From positions 124,345 to 188,344 of the forward strand of contig NZ_JAPCIO010000007.1 in the NCBI RefSeq assembly GCF_025909975.1: a stretch of 64,000 nt of DNA, read 5' to 3'. Numbering within the stretch: position 1 is the first letter of the stretch; each line of letters starts with the position of its first letter. The notes beneath the pieces are model-generated. The model was given only the letters and a program-made list of their open reading frames with translations, had not been told where the DNA came from and ran no database searches. Source of the DNA: Flavobacterium lacisediminis. GTDB lineage: Bacteria; Bacteroidota; Bacteroidia; Flavobacteriales; Flavobacteriaceae. The position numbers were made by a program, and so were the translations under genes. Shown one piece after another: positions 45,744 through 56,609 of this stretch.

Positions 45744-48299
45744 TTATTCTTGTGTTTCTTCTTCTGATGAATCAATATCTATGCCAGTTTCAGCATCAGA
45801 GATATCTCCATTTTCATCTAGCACGACTTCTTCATCTTCACGAAGTACTTTAGTTACAGCAGCGATTGAATCGTTTCCTTTGATATTGATTAGTCGAACT
45901 CCTTGCGTTGCTCTTCCCATAACACGTAAATCAGAAACCATCATTCTAATTGTCAATCCTGACTTGTTGATAATCATTAAATCATCAGCATCAGTCACGT
46001 TATTAATTGCAATTAAAGCTCCTGTTTTCTCAGTAATATTAAGAGTTTTTACACCTTTACCACCACGATTCGTGATTCTGTATACATCTTCTCCATCGTC
46101 ATCAACTAATTTTGTACGTTTTCCGTAACCATTTTCAGTAACAACTAAGATTTGTGATTCTGTAACGTGATCTTTATCGATAGATACCATTCCAATTACT
46201 TCGTCTTTATCATCAGCTAAAGTAATACCTCTAACTCCAGAAGCAGTTCTTCCCATTGGACGAGTTTTCTCCTCTTCAAAACGAACTAATTTACCAGACT
46301 TAACTGCTAATAAAACTTGACTGTTCCCTGTAGTTAATTTTGCTTCGATTAATTCATCATCTTCTTTAATGGTAATAGCATTAATACCATTTTGACGTGG
46401 ACGAGAATATTGCTCTAATGGTGTTTTCTTAACTTGACCTTGTTTCGTAGCCATGATTACATAGTGACTATTGATGTAATCTTGATCTTTTAAGTCTTGA
46501 GTACAGATAAATGCTTTTACTTTATCATCTTGCTCAATATTGATTAAGTTTTGGATAGCACGACCTTTACTTGTTTTAGTTCCTTCTGGAATTTCGTAAA
46601 CACGCATCCAATAACATTTTCCTTTTTGCGTGAAATACATTAAATATTGGTGATTTGTTGCTACAAATAAATGCTCTAAGAAATCTTGATCTCTAGTTCC
46701 AGCCGATTTTTGTCCAACTCCTCCTCTATTTTGTGTTTTGTATTCCGATAACGAAGTACGTTTGATATAACCCGCATGAGAAATCGTAATTACAACACTT
46801 TCATCAGCAATTAAATCTTCGATACTAACATCTCCACCAGAGTATTCAATTTGAGAACGACGTTCATCTCCATATTTATCTCTAATTTCAACTAACTCGT
46901 CTTTAATAACTTGCATTCTCATTTCTTTACTTGCAAGTAATTCTTTTAAATACGTTATCAATTTCATGATTTCTTCGTATTCAGCACGTAATTTATCTTG
47001 CTCAAGACCTGTTAATTGTCTTAAACGCATTTCTACGATTGCACGTGCTTGAATTTCCGATAATTTGAAACGCTCAATTAATTTAGTTCTAGCCTCATCA
47101 CCATCTTTAGAAGCTCTAATGATTTTGATTACTTCATCAATATTATCAGAAGCAATGATTAAACCTTCTAAGATATGAGCTCTTTCTTCTGCTTTTCTTA
47201 AATCATACTGAGCTCTACGAACTACAACATCATGACGGTGTTCAACGAAATGATAAATCAAATCTTTAAGATTTAACATTTGCGGACGCCCTTTTACCAA
47301 TGCAATGTTATTTACACTGAATGAAGATTGTAATTGTGTATATTTATAAAGTGTATTTAAAACTACATTTGGAACTGCATCACGTTTTAATTCATAAACC
47401 ACACGCATTCCATTTCTATCCGATTCGTCTCGAATATTTGAAATACCTTCGATTTTTTTATCATTAACTAAATCAGCCGTTTTCTTAATCATTTCGGCTT
47501 TATTTACTTGATATGGAATCTCGGTAACAATGATTGCTTCTCTACCATTTACTTCTTCAAAACCAACTTTTGCACGCATAACAATACGCCCTCTACCTGT
47601 TTTGAAAGCCTCTCTTACCCCTTCGTAACCATAGATAATTCCTCCTGTTGGAAAATCCGGCGCTTTGATGTAATTGATTAATTCATCTATTTCGATATCA
47701 TTATTGTCAATATATGCTAATGTACCGTCAATAACTTCTGTTAAGTTATGAGGCGCCATATTAGTTGCCATACCTACCGCAATACCAGAAGCTCCATTTA
47801 TCAATAAAGTAGGAACTTTAGTTGGCATAACAGTTGGCTCTTGCAATGTATCATCAAAGTTTAATTGAAAATCAACTGTTTCTTTGTCGATGTCTGCTAA
47901 CATTTCTTCCGAAATCTTTTTCATTCTAGCCTCGGTATAACGCATTGCTGCTGGACTATCTCCATCAACAGAACCAAAGTTACCTTGACCATCTACCATT
48001 AAGTAACGTAAGCTCCATTCTTGAGCCATACGCACCATTGCATCATATACTGAAGTATCACCATGTGGGTGATATTTACCTAAAACTTCTCCAACAATTC
48101 TTGCCGACTTTTTATGGGCTCTGTTCGAAAGAACTCCTAATTCGTACATTCCGAATAAAACTCTACGGTGTACAGGTTTTAAACCATCTCTAACATCAGG
48201 AAGTGCACGCGACACAATAACAGACATCGAATAATCGATGTAAGCTGATTTCATTTCTTCCTCTATGTTAATAGGAATTAACTTTTCTCCTTCTGACAT
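45744..48299 (-). CDS. gyrA: DNA gyrase subunit A
   Basis: An 851-residue type IIA topoisomerase subunit that breaks and rejoins DNA to introduce negative supercoils. N-terminal [28 protein letters not shown], the quinolone-determining region, catalytic Tyr in [10 protein letters not shown], then a coiled-coil gate and the C-terminal beta-pinwheel with [15 protein letters not shown] (GyrA box) and GRTASGVRG repeats. The tail is acidic (DSSEEETQE). Confidence 0.97.
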   Translation of the reverse strand: MSEGEKLIPINIEEEMKSAYIDYSMSVIVSRALPDVRDGLKPVHRRVLFGMYELGVLSNRAHKKSARIVGEVLGKYHPHGDTSVYDAMVRMAQEWSLRYLMVDGQGNFGSVDGDSPAAMRYTEARMKKISEEMLADIDKETVDFQLNFDDTLQEPTVMPTKVPTLLINGASGIAVGMATNMAPHNLTEVIDGTLAYIDNNDIEIDELINYIKAPDFPTGGIIYGYEGVREAFKTGRGRIVMRAKVGFEEVNGREAIIVTEIPYQVNKAEMIKKTADLVNDKKIEGISNIRDESDRNGMRVVYELKRDAVPNVVLNTLYKYTQLQSSFSVNNIALVKGRPQMLNLKDLIYHFVEHRHDVVVRRAQYDLRKAEERAHILEGLIIASDNIDEVIKIIRASKDGDEARTKLIERFKLSEIQARAIVEMRLRQLTGLEQDKLRAEYEEIMKLITYLKELLASKEMRMQVIKDELVEIRDKYGDERRSQIEYSGGDVSIEDLIADESVVITISHAGYIKRTSLSEYKTQNRGGVGQKSAGTRDQDFLEHLFVATNHQYLMYFTQKGKCYWMRVYEIPEGTKTSKGRAIQNLINIEQDDKVKAFICTQDLKDQDYINSHYVIMATKQGQVKKTPLEQYSRPRQNGINAITIKEDDELIEAKLTTGNSQVLLAVKSGKLVRFEEEKTRPMGRTASGVRGITLADDKDEVIGMVSIDKDHVTESQILVVTENGYGKRTKLVDDDGEDVYRITNRGGKGVKTLNITEKTGALIAINNVTDADDLMIINKSGLTIRMMVSDLRVMGRATQGVRLINIKGNDSIAAVTKVLREDEEVVLDENGDISDAETGIDIDSSEEETQE

Positions 48300-48553
48300 A
48301 AGTATTTATATTAAAATTATATATTAGTACTAAAACGTGCCAATATACGGCTTTTTGAACTTTTAGCACAAATTTTAAACCACTTATTTCGACTATTTAT
48401 TAACAATTTTGTTTACAAATTGGTTATAAATCCTACTCCAGTTTCTTTCTTTTTTCAAATATTTTTTGTCATTTAGCTATCTATACATTTTATAAGGTAT
48501 GATTTTTGTATTTCCTTATAGAATTTTGTACATTTACTTATATTACTAATGCT
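48300..48553. other. 254-nt divergent intergenic region
   Basis: Contains the probable gyrA promoter near 48340-48372. For clpC no perfect TAnnTTTG is found; AGAATTTTG near 48528 is the nearest. No other structure seen. Confidence 0.5.
48340..48372 (-). promoter_or_regulatory. probable gyrA promoter
   Basis: Minus strand TTTG (48372-48369), 21-nt spacer, TATATTGG (48347-48340), one mismatch to TAnnTTTG, about 40 nt before gyrA. Confidence 0.4.
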
Positions 48554-51103
48554 ATGGACGATAATTTTTCACCGCGAGTTAAAGACGTAATTACCTACAG
48601 TAAAGAAGAAGCTTTACGATTAGGTCACGACTTTATTGGTACCGAACACTTAATGCTAGGAATACTTCGAGATGGCAATGGAAAAGCAATTAACATCTTG
48701 AATAATTTAGCAGTTGACTTATCTCACTTAAGAAAAAAAGTAGAAATACTTAGCCCTGCAAACCCAAATGGCATTCAAAATATAGAAAAGAAAAACCTTC
48801 ATCTTACACGACAGGCAGAGCGTGCCTTGAAGACTACTTTTTTAGAAGCGAAACTTTTCAATAATTCCGAAATAAGTACAGCACACCTATTGTTATGTAT
48901 TTTACGTAACGAAAACGACCCTACAACCAAGTTGTTGAACAAAATAAAAATTGATTACGAAACCGTTAAAGAACAGTATACAGCCATGATGACAAACGAA
49001 GACGATTATTTAGAAAACTTGCCGAAAGCTGAGTCATTTAATGACGATTCAGGACAAGATGACAGTTTAAAAGAAGGCTCATTTAACAATCCTCCATCAG
49101 GTGGAAAAACCAATAAAAAATCAAAAACTCCAGTTTTAGACAATTTCGGTCGTGACTTAACCGAAATGGCAGAAGAAGGAAAACTAGACCCAGTTGTGGG
49201 ACGTGAGAAAGAAATCGAACGTGTTTCTCAAATTTTAAGCCGCAGAAAGAAAAACAACCCGCTTTTAATTGGAGAACCTGGAGTTGGAAAATCAGCTATT
49301 GCTGAAGGTTTAGCTTTGCGAATTATTAAAAAGAAAGTATCTCGTAATTTATTCAACAAACGTGTAGTTACGCTTGATTTAGCAAGTTTAGTTGCTGGAA
49401 CAAAATACCGCGGACAATTCGAAGAAAGAATGAAAGCAGTAATGAATGAATTAGAGAAAAACGATGATATCATTTTATTCATTGATGAAATTCACACTAT
49501 TGTAGGTGCTGGTGGAGCTACAGGTTCGCTTGATGCTTCTAATATGTTTAAACCTGCATTAGCAAGAGGTGAAATTCAATGTGTGGGAGCTACAACATTG
49601 GACGAATACCGTCAGTATATTGAGAAAGATGGCGCTTTAGAAAGACGTTTTCAAAAAGTAATTGTAGAACCAACATCTGTTGAAGAAACAATTACCATTC
49701 TAAATAACATCAAACCAAAATACGAAGACCACCATAATGTAATTTACACACCTGAAGCAATTGAAGCGTGTGTTAAATTAACAAATCGTTATATGACCGA
49801 CCGTTTTCTTCCAGACAAAGCTATTGATGCTTTAGATGAAGCCGGTTCTCGTGTTCACATTATTAATATCGATGTTCCAAAACAAATTTTGGAGTTAGAA
49901 CGTCAGTTAGAAGAAGTGCGCGAACTGAAAAATACAGTCGTTAAAAAACAAAAATATGAAGAAGCCGCTAAACTTCGTGATGATGAAAAACGCATCGAAA
50001 AAGATTTAGCAATTGCACAAGAACAATGGGAAGAAGATTCTAAAAACAACAAAGTAACCGTTACAGAAGATAACGTTGCTGATGTGGTTTCTATGATGAC
50101 AGGAATTCCAGTAAATCGTATAGCACAAACTGAAAGTAATAAATTAGCTCACTTGCCTGAACTTATTAGAGGTAAGGTAATTGGACAAGACGAAGCAGTA
50201 TTGAAAATTGCAAAATCTATCCAAAGAAATCGCGCTGGTTTAAAAGATCCGAACAAGCCAATTGGTTCGTTTATATTCTTAGGTCAAACTGGTGTTGGAA
50301 AAACACAATTGGCTAAAGTTATTGCAAAAGAATTATTTGATTCTGAAGATGCTTTAGTTCGTATTGACATGAGTGAATATATGGAGAAATTTGCTATTTC
50401 TCGTTTAGTTGGAGCACCTCCTGGATACGTTGGATACGAAGAAGGCGGACAATTAACTGAAAAAGTTAGAAGAAAACCATACTGCGTAGTACTTCTAGAT
50501 GAAATTGAAAAAGCACATCCAGATGTTTTCAATATGATGCTTCAAGTATTAGATGATGGACATTTAACCGATAGTTTAGGTCGTAAAATCGATTTTAGAA
50601 ATACGATTATTATCATGACTTCTAACGTTGGTGCTCGTCAATTGAAAGACTTTGGAACCGGTGTTGGATTTGGAACTGCATCAAAAACTGCACAAACTGA
50701 AGAACATTCAAAAGGAATTATCGAAAACGCTTTGAAAAAAGCTTTTGCTCCTGAGTTTTTAAACAGAATTGATGATGTAATTGTATTCAATGCTCTAGAA
50801 AAAGAAGATATTGATAAAATTATTGATATCGAAATGGACAAATTATACGACCGCGTTAAAGATTTAGGTTACACTTTAAAACTTTCAGAAGCAGCCAAAG
50901 ATTACATTGCTGAAAAAGGTTTTGATAAGCAGTTTGGAGCGCGTCCGTTAAAAAGAGCCATTCAAAAATATGTTGAAGATGCTCTAGCTGAAGAGATTAT
51001 TACTCAAAAAATCCATGAAGGCGATCAAATTTTCATGGACTTAGATGAAACGGCACAAGAACTCAAAATAGAAATTAAGAAATTAGAAGAACCAAGCTCA
51101 TAG
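48554..51103 (+). CDS. clpC: ClpC-type AAA+ unfoldase
   Basis: An 849-residue Hsp100 that unfolds proteins and feeds ClpP. Clp_N repeats at about 1-150, AAA1 with Walker A GEPGVGKSAIAEG, a UVR-like middle segment KKQKYEEAAKLRDDEKRIEKD, AAA2 with GQTGVGKTQLAK and the ClpP-contact/arginine region, and a C-terminal D2-small domain. The ATG at 48554 (MDDNFSPRVKDVI) is the family start; a longer frame adds 16 hydrophobic residues. The stop codon lies inside a terminator hairpin. Confidence 0.95.
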   Translation: MDDNFSPRVKDVITYSKEEALRLGHDFIGTEHLMLGILRDGNGKAINILNNLAVDLSHLRKKVEILSPANPNGIQNIEKKNLHLTRQAERALKTTFLEAKLFNNSEISTAHLLLCILRNENDPTTKLLNKIKIDYETVKEQYTAMMTNEDDYLENLPKAESFNDDSGQDDSLKEGSFNNPPSGGKTNKKSKTPVLDNFGRDLTEMAEEGKLDPVVGREKEIERVSQILSRRKKNNPLLIGEPGVGKSAIAEGLALRIIKKKVSRNLFNKRVVTLDLASLVAGTKYRGQFEERMKAVMNELEKNDDIILFIDEIHTIVGAGGATGSLDASNMFKPALARGEIQCVGATTLDEYRQYIEKDGALERRFQKVIVEPTSVEETITILNNIKPKYEDHHNVIYTPEAIEACVKLTNRYMTDRFLPDKAIDALDEAGSRVHIINIDVPKQILELERQLEEVRELKNTVVKKQKYEEAAKLRDDEKRIEKDLAIAQEQWEEDSKNNKVTVTEDNVADVVSMMTGIPVNRIAQTESNKLAHLPELIRGKVIGQDEAVLKIAKSIQRNRAGLKDPNKPIGSFIFLGQTGVGKTQLAKVIAKELFDSEDALVRIDMSEYMEKFAISRLVGAPPGYVGYEEGGQLTEKVRRKPYCVVLLDEIEKAHPDVFNMMLQVLDDGHLTDSLGRKIDFRNTIIIMTSNVGARQLKDFGTGVGFGTASKTAQTEEHSKGIIENALKKAFAPEFLNRIDDVIVFNALEKEDIDKIIDIEMDKLYDRVKDLGYTLKLSEAAKDYIAEKGFDKQFGARPLKRAIQKYVEDALAEEIITQKIHEGDQIFMDLDETAQELKIEIKKLEEPSS

Positions 51104-51115
51104 CTTGGTTTTTTT
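51091..51115 (+). terminator. clpC terminator overlapping the stop codon
   Basis: ACCAAGCT-CAT-AGCTTGGT hairpin followed by T7; the TAG stop (51101-51103) begins at the last loop base. Confidence 0.85.
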
Positions 51116-51183
51116 ATTTTATGCAATTTTAAAATTATATTAAAAAAAATACTACATTAGATTCTTAATTTATTCGTTTAAAA

Positions 51184-52551
51184 ATGTTAGACAAAGTTAT
51201 TGTAGGTAGCGAAGAATGGTGTTCCTTCCCTACTTTAGGAATCCCAACAATTAAAGCACGTGTTGACTCAGGAGCAAAAACTTCTGCTCTTCATGCTATC
51301 AATATTGTTACTTTTGAAAAAGACAGTGAAAGTTGGGTTAAATTTGATGTAAATCCTATTCAAAATAATGCTAAAGCAGTAATTCATTGCGAAGCACCAT
51401 TGGTAGATAAGAGAGTTGTTAAAAGTTCGAGTGGCTTTAGAGAACAACGCTATGTTATCAAAACCAAACTTGAAATTGGTGGAAAAACTTGGGAAATCGA
51501 GGTTACACTTACTAACCGTGATTCAATGGGTTTCCGAATGTTATTAGGTCGTGAAGCGATGTCAGGACGTGTTTTGGTTGATCCAGAGCAACGTTATTTA
51601 TTAGGACAACCAACAACCGAAAAACTAAAAGAATATTACTACGCTTCTAATGAATCCAAAAAAGGTTTAAAAATTGGTTTATTAGCAAGTAATCCAGAAT
51701 TATATAGCAACAAACGAATTTTAGAAGCAGGCGAATTAAGAGGTCATGAAATGCATTTCTTAAATTTGAAATACTGCTATATGAAATTAGACGCAACAAA
51801 ACCCGAAATTCATTACCGTGGAGGAAAAGTTCTAAACGATTTTGATGCCGTAATTCCTAGAATTCGACCAAGTATGACCTATTATGGCTGTGCGTTAACG
51901 CGTCAATTTGAAGCTTTAAAAGTATTTGCTTTAAATAACGCTTCTGCTATTACACAATCAAGAGATAAACTATTTTCATTACAATTATTATTAAATAACG
52001 GAGTAGATATTCCAACCACTGGATTTGCCAATTCACCTTTAGATACAGACGATTTAATTAAAATGGTGGGTGGTTCGCCTTTAATTGTAAAATTATTAGA
52101 AGGAACTCAAGGAAAAGGTGTCGTTTTGGCAGAAACTAAAAAAGCAGCCGAATCAGTTATTAATGCTTTCAAGAGTTTAAATGCTAATATTTTAGTTCAA
52201 GAATTCATTAAAGAAGCGAATGGTAAAGATTTGAGACTCTTTGTTGTAGATGGAAAAGTTGTTGCTGCTATGCAACGTGAAGCTGCTCCGGGAGAATTCA
52301 GAGCGAATATTCATATGGGCGGAACTGCTTCTGTGGTAAAAATTACTGCTGACGAAAAGAAAATTGCTATTAAAGCTGCAAAAGCGATGAATTTAAAAGT
52401 GGCTGGAGTTGATATTATTCGTTCGTCAAAAGGTCCTTTATTGTTAGAAGTAAATTCATCTCCAGGTTTAGAAGGAATTGAAGGCGCAACTCAAAAAGAC
52501 ATTGCAGGCGAAATGATTAAAGCAATTGAGAAAAACTTTAAGTGGAAATAA
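51184..52551 (+). CDS. rimK: RimK-type ATP-grasp ligase fused to a retropepsin-like RimB/Zn-protease domain
   Basis: A 455-residue fusion. Residues 1 to about 145 are the ATP-dependent zinc protease/retropepsin-like domain (PF05618 type), with [16 protein letters not shown] holding the aspartic-protease DSG(A) motif and LLGREAM. Residues from about 160 are RimK, an ATP-grasp ligase that adds glutamate to ribosomal protein S6 C-termini ([35 protein letters not shown]). In other bacteria protease and ligase are separate genes. The fusion hints at coupled addition and trimming. Heads a four-gene operon. Confidence 0.9.
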   Translation: MLDKVIVGSEEWCSFPTLGIPTIKARVDSGAKTSALHAINIVTFEKDSESWVKFDVNPIQNNAKAVIHCEAPLVDKRVVKSSSGFREQRYVIKTKLEIGGKTWEIEVTLTNRDSMGFRMLLGREAMSGRVLVDPEQRYLLGQPTTEKLKEYYYASNESKKGLKIGLLASNPELYSNKRILEAGELRGHEMHFLNLKYCYMKLDATKPEIHYRGGKVLNDFDAVIPRIRPSMTYYGCALTRQFEALKVFALNNASAITQSRDKLFSLQLLLNNGVDIPTTGFANSPLDTDDLIKMVGGSPLIVKLLEGTQGKGVVLAETKKAAESVINAFKSLNANILVQEFIKEANGKDLRLFVVDGKVVAAMQREAAPGEFRANIHMGGTASVVKITADEKKIAIKAAKAMNLKVAGVDIIRSSKGPLLLEVNSSPGLEGIEGATQKDIAGEMIKAIEKNFKWK

Positions 52552-52552
52552 T

Positions 52553-52735
52553 ATGAAAAAGCAATATACAGTTCCGATGGTTTTGTTCCTTTTAGGGATG
52601 GCGATTACAATAATTGGTTCTTTATTTAAAATTATGCATTGGCCTGGAGCTGGAATTATGCTAACTGTTGGTATGCTTACCGAAGCAATTGCTATCATAA
52701 CTCTAATTGTAGTTTTACTTAAAAATACGAAATGA
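52553..52735 (+). CDS. GldL-like small membrane protein
   Basis: A 60-residue protein with two membrane helices (about 8-24 and 32-55) and the loop LFKIMHWPGAGIM, as at the N-terminus of the gliding/T9SS motor protein GldL. It lacks GldL's long cytoplasmic part, so it is not GldL itself. The ATG at 52553 is taken, 1 nt after rimK, and it ends by overlapping the next gene by 4 nt. Confidence 0.7.
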   Translation: MKKQYTVPMVLFLLGMAITIIGSLFKIMHWPGAGIMLTVGMLTEAIAIITLIVVLLKNTK

Positions 52736-53313
52736 ACAAAAACCGATTAGAAGCTTTTAGCGATGGTGTTTTAGCTATTATAATCACCATTATGGTTTTG
52801 GAGTTTAAAGTTCCAGAAGACACTACTTTTGAAGCTGTTATTAAATTATCGCATAAGTTTTTAAGTTATATTTTAAGCTTTATTTATGTTGGCATTTATT
52901 GGAACAACCACCATCACATGATGCATACCGTAAAACGAGTGAATGGAAAAATTCTTTGGGCTAATTTGCACTTATTATTTTGGTTGTCTTTAATTCCTTT
53001 TACAACAGCTTGGATTGGTGAACACCATTTTAATTCATTTCCAATGATGTTATATGGTTTAGTTCTGTTAATGAATGCCATAGCTTATTTTATTTTGCAA
53101 AAAGTCATTTTAATTGACCATGGAAAAGATTCAGTTTTAGCTAAAGCAATTGGAAAAGATTACAAAGGAAAATTATCATTAGTTTTATATCTAATCGCTG
53201 TTATTGTAACCAAATATTCTGTTGAAATTTCAGGTGCCATTTATATTTTGGTGGCTTTAATTTGGTTAATTCCAGACAAGAGAATTGAACGGGCTTTTAA
53301 CGAAAAAGAATAA
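52732..53313 (+). CDS. TMEM175/DUF1211-family membrane protein (K+ channel type)
   Basis: A 193-residue six-helix protein with the signature RLEAFSDGVLAIIITIMVLEFKVP at the N-terminus (FSDG motif) and the NNHHHMMH loop. TMEM175-type proteins are K+-selective channels lacking the classical filter. The start overlaps the previous gene (ATGA). Physiological role here unknown. Confidence 0.85.
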   Translation: MNKNRLEAFSDGVLAIIITIMVLEFKVPEDTTFEAVIKLSHKFLSYILSFIYVGIYWNNHHHMMHTVKRVNGKILWANLHLLFWLSLIPFTTAWIGEHHFNSFPMMLYGLVLLMNAIAYFILQKVILIDHGKDSVLAKAIGKDYKGKLSLVLYLIAVIVTKYSVEISGAIYILVALIWLIPDKRIERAFNEKE

Positions 53314-53315
53314 TT

Positions 53316-53678
53316 ATGCATTTCATTAGTAAAATATTCATCGTAATTATAGCCTTATTTCACTTGTATTTTCTATGGCTAGAAATGTTTGCATGGACAA
53401 CTGCAGCTAAAAAAGTATTCCGAACTATTCCCGAAGATTTGTTCGAAAAAACAAAAGTTTTAGCAGCTAATCAAGGTTTGTATAACGGATTTTTATCTGC
53501 AGGATTACTTTGGTGTTTGGCTATTTCCGATGAAATTTGGAGTAGAAATATAGCTATCTTCTTTCTTTGTTCTGTTACTGTTGCTGGAATTTTCGGAGCT
53601 TATTCAGCATCAAAAAAAATATTTTATGTGCAAGCACTTCCTGCAATTATAACTATTATTTCTATTCTATTTTTATAA
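53316..53678 (+). CDS. DUF1304 membrane protein
   Basis: A 120-residue protein with four membrane helices and the DUF1304 pattern (ALFHLYFLWLEMFAWTTAAKKVF near the N-terminus, LAANQGLYNGFLSAGLLW). Function unknown. Starts 2 nt after the TMEM175-type gene and ends the operon at a strong terminator. Confidence 0.85.
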   Translation: MHFISKIFIVIIALFHLYFLWLEMFAWTTAAKKVFRTIPEDLFEKTKVLAANQGLYNGFLSAGLLWCLAISDEIWSRNIAIFFLCSVTVAGIFGAYSASKKIFYVQALPAIITIISILFL

Positions 53679-53707
53679 AAAAAGCTCAAGATTTTCTTGA
53701 GCTTTTT
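53677..53707. terminator. bidirectional terminator
   Basis: AAAAGCTCAAGA-TTT-TCTTGAGCTTTT perfect hairpin between the convergent DUF1304 and hutH genes. Confidence 0.88.
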
Positions 53708-53726
53708 ACTTTTATAATATTTTGAA

Positions 53727-55229
53727 TTAATCTTCCATTTCAATTTGAAAACTATTCAAAAACGAAACAGATTTTTCTATATCGTAATGTAAAATTCTAT
53801 CTTCTGATACAAACGGAACTTCTTCTCTATATGATTTCACAAAACTTTCAATGAATTCACTTGATTGTAATGGTCTTCTGAATTCTAAAGCTTGCGAACC
53901 ATTTAATAATTCAATTCCTAAAATTCGTTCTACGTTTTCAACAATACGTAACGTTTTAGTCGCAGCGTTTGCTCCCATACTCACGTGATCTTCTTGTCCG
54001 TTTGACGAAACAATACTATCAATGCTTGCTGGTGTTGCTAATTGTTTGTTCTGACTAGCAATACTTGCCGCTGTATATTGTGGAATCATGAAACCTGAAT
54101 TCAACCCTGGATCGTTTACTAAAAACGCTGGTAAACCTCTTAATCCAGAAATCAATTGATAAGTTCTTCTTTCTGAAATACTTCCTAATTCTGATAACGC
54201 TATTCCTAAGAAATCTAATGCTAATGCTAAAGGTTGTCCGTGGAAATTTCCTCCAGAAATAATCAAATCTTCTCCTACGAAAATATTTGGGTTATCAGTA
54301 ACTGAGTTGATTTCTGTACGAAACACTTTCTTCACATAATCAATCGTATCTTTCGAAGCACCATGTACTTGCGGAATACATCTAAAAGAATAAGGGTCTT
54401 GCACATGCACTTTTGGTTGTGCAATAATTTCGCTATCTTCTAACAAATCACGCATTCTTTCCGCCGTTTGCACCTGACCTTTGTGCGGACGAACTAAATG
54501 AATTAAATCTGTAAAAGGTTCGATTCTTCCATCAAAACCTTCTAAAGAAACTGCTCCAATAACATCAGCTAAATACGAAATTTTATCTGCTTTTATTAAG
54601 CAATATACTCCGTAAGCGCTCATGAATTGTGTTCCGTTTAATAATGCCAAACCTTCTTTCGATTGTAAAACGATTGGTTCCCAACCAAATTTGGCTAATA
54701 CTTTTGATGAAGGCTGTCTGAAACCATCTAAATATACTTCACCTTCACCTAATAACGGCAACGATAAATGCGCTAACGGAGCTAAATCACCCGAAGCACC
54801 TAACGAACCTTGTGTATAAATTACTGGAAAAATATCATTATTGTAAAAATCAATCAAACGTTGCACGGTTACTAACTGAACACCTGAATGTCCGTAGCTT
54901 AACGATTGGATTTTCAATAACAACATGATTTTTACAATTTCATGAGGTACTTCCTCCCCTGTTCCGCAAGCGTGAGATTTCACCAAATTCTCTTGAAGTT
55001 TTGATAAATTTTCATTCGAAATTTTCACATTACACAACGAACCAAAACCGGTGTTAATTCCGTAAATTGGATCTGAGTTTGATTTCATTTTATCGTCTAA
55101 GTATTTTCTACATTTCTCAATGTTTACGATAGCTTCCTCTGATAATGCCAACTGTTTTCCTTGAAAAACAATCTCGTTAATCATGTCGATAGACAATAAA
55201 TCTGAACTTATATAATGTGTAGTTTCCAT
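53727..55229 (-). CDS. hutH: histidine ammonia-lyase
   Basis: A 500-residue MIO-containing lyase converting histidine to urocanate and ammonia. The MIO-forming Ala-Ser-Gly is in GSLGASGDLAPLAHLS, with YGINTGFGSLCN, ISGGNFHGQPLALALD and NGQEDHVSMGANAA around the site. The ATG at 55227-55229 is preferred to a longer frame with 12 extra residues. The sequence form is that of the flavobacterial HutH group; other hut genes are not adjacent. Confidence 0.9.
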   Translation of the reverse strand: METTHYISSDLLSIDMINEIVFQGKQLALSEEAIVNIEKCRKYLDDKMKSNSDPIYGINTGFGSLCNVKISNENLSKLQENLVKSHACGTGEEVPHEIVKIMLLLKIQSLSYGHSGVQLVTVQRLIDFYNNDIFPVIYTQGSLGASGDLAPLAHLSLPLLGEGEVYLDGFRQPSSKVLAKFGWEPIVLQSKEGLALLNGTQFMSAYGVYCLIKADKISYLADVIGAVSLEGFDGRIEPFTDLIHLVRPHKGQVQTAERMRDLLEDSEIIAQPKVHVQDPYSFRCIPQVHGASKDTIDYVKKVFRTEINSVTDNPNIFVGEDLIISGGNFHGQPLALALDFLGIALSELGSISERRTYQLISGLRGLPAFLVNDPGLNSGFMIPQYTAASIASQNKQLATPASIDSIVSSNGQEDHVSMGANAATKTLRIVENVERILGIELLNGSQALEFRRPLQSSEFIESFVKSYREEVPFVSEDRILHYDIEKSVSFLNSFQIEMED

Positions 55230-55394
55230 TTGGTTAATTTTAAAAGTCCAAAATTCCGCAAACAATTGTTAAAATGCAAGATTTATCAGCATTATTAATA
55301 AAAAATAAATATCGCTCAAATTTTAAGGGAATTCTGGGTGCATTTTTAAGAATTTTCAATAAATTAGCGCTCTCAAATAATACAACATCAAATC

Positions 55395-56477
55395 ATGAAA
55401 AATACAGCGTTAACGCACATTCACGAAAGTTTAGGAGCTAAAATGGTTCCGTTTGCAGGATACAACATGCCTGTGCAATACGAAGGAGTAAATGCAGAAC
55501 ACGAAATCGTTAGAAATGGCGTTGGTGTTTTTGACGTTTCTCACATGGGAGAATTTTTCTTAAAAGGAGAAAATGCGTTGGCTTTAATTCAGAAAGTAAC
55601 TTCAAATGACGCTTCTAAATTAGTTGATGGAAAAGCACAATATTCTTGTTTACCAAATAACGAAGGTGGAATTGTTGACGATTTAATCGTTTATAAAATT
55701 GCAGACAATCATTACATGTTGGTTGTGAATGCTTCAAATATTGAAAAAGATTGGAATTGGATTTCTTTACATAATGATTTAGGTGTGGATATGCAAAACC
55801 TTTCAGATGACTATTCATTATTAGCTATTCAAGGACCAAAAGCTGCAGAAGCTATGCAATCATTAACTTCTATTGATTTAACGAATATGGGGTATTACAC
55901 TTTCCAAATTGGTGAATTTGCTGGAAAAAGCGATGTAATTGTTTCAGCTACAGGTTATACAGGTTCGGGAGGATTTGAAATTTACTTTAAAAACGAAGAT
56001 GCAGAATACATTTGGAACAAAGTTTTTGAAGCTGGAGCAGCTTTCGGAATCAAACCAATTGGATTAGCAGCGCGTGATACGTTACGTTTAGAAATGGGAT
56101 TCTGTTTATACGGAAACGATATCAACGATACAACTTCTCCATTAGAAGCTGGTTTAGGATGGATTACCAAATTTGACAAAGAATTCACGAATTCAGAAAA
56201 CTTGAAAAAACAAAAAGAAGCGGGTGTTTCTCGTAAATTAGTTGGTTTCGAAATGGTAGAAAGAGGAATTCCTCGTCACGATTACGAAATTGCTGATGCT
56301 AACGGAAATGTTGTAGGAATTGTAACTTCTGGAACGCAATCACCTTCTATGGGAATTGCTATCGGAATGGGTTATGTTCCAACGGCTTTAGCTACACCAG
56401 ATTCTGAAATTTATATTAGAATTAGAAATAAAGATATTAAGGCTAAAGTGGTTAAAATGCCGTTTTACAAGAAATAG
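55395..56477 (+). CDS. gcvT: glycine cleavage system aminomethyltransferase (T protein)
   Basis: A 360-residue tetrahydrofolate-dependent enzyme that releases ammonia and makes 5,10-methylene-THF from the H-protein-bound aminomethyl group. [40 protein letters not shown] and [15 protein letters not shown] are diagnostic. Length standard; no other gcv genes nearby. Confidence 0.96.
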   Translation: MKNTALTHIHESLGAKMVPFAGYNMPVQYEGVNAEHEIVRNGVGVFDVSHMGEFFLKGENALALIQKVTSNDASKLVDGKAQYSCLPNNEGGIVDDLIVYKIADNHYMLVVNASNIEKDWNWISLHNDLGVDMQNLSDDYSLLAIQGPKAAEAMQSLTSIDLTNMGYYTFQIGEFAGKSDVIVSATGYTGSGGFEIYFKNEDAEYIWNKVFEAGAAFGIKPIGLAARDTLRLEMGFCLYGNDINDTTSPLEAGLGWITKFDKEFTNSENLKKQKEAGVSRKLVGFEMVERGIPRHDYEIADANGNVVGIVTSGTQSPSMGIAIGMGYVPTALATPDSEIYIRIRNKDIKAKVVKMPFYKK

Positions 56478-56520
56478 TCAAGGGCAAGAACAATGACAAG
56501 ATCAATTACAAATTTGAAAA

Positions 56521-56550
56521 TTGAACTTGAACTTGAATTTGAACTTGAAA
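56521..56550 (+). repeat. five tandem TTGAAN hexamers
   Basis: TTGAAC TTGAAC TTGAAT TTGAAC TTGAAA in direct order, preceded by a further TTGAAAA. They provide several TTG -33 candidates ahead of the yebC -7 box. Confidence 0.85.
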
Positions 56551-56562
56551 TTATTATTTTTG
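56533..56562 (+). promoter_or_regulatory. yebC promoter
   Basis: TTG (56533-56535, part of the hexamer repeat), 19-nt spacer, TATTTTTG (56555-56562), about 48 nt before the ATG. Confidence 0.5.
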
Positions 56563-56609
56563 CATCGAAATTTTGAACAACGAATAAAGAATATTGAAAT
56601 TACATAGAA

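Noticed and set aside
56478..56560. CRISPR-like repeat before yebC
   Set aside because: Only hexamers without spacers; this is a simple tandem repeat.
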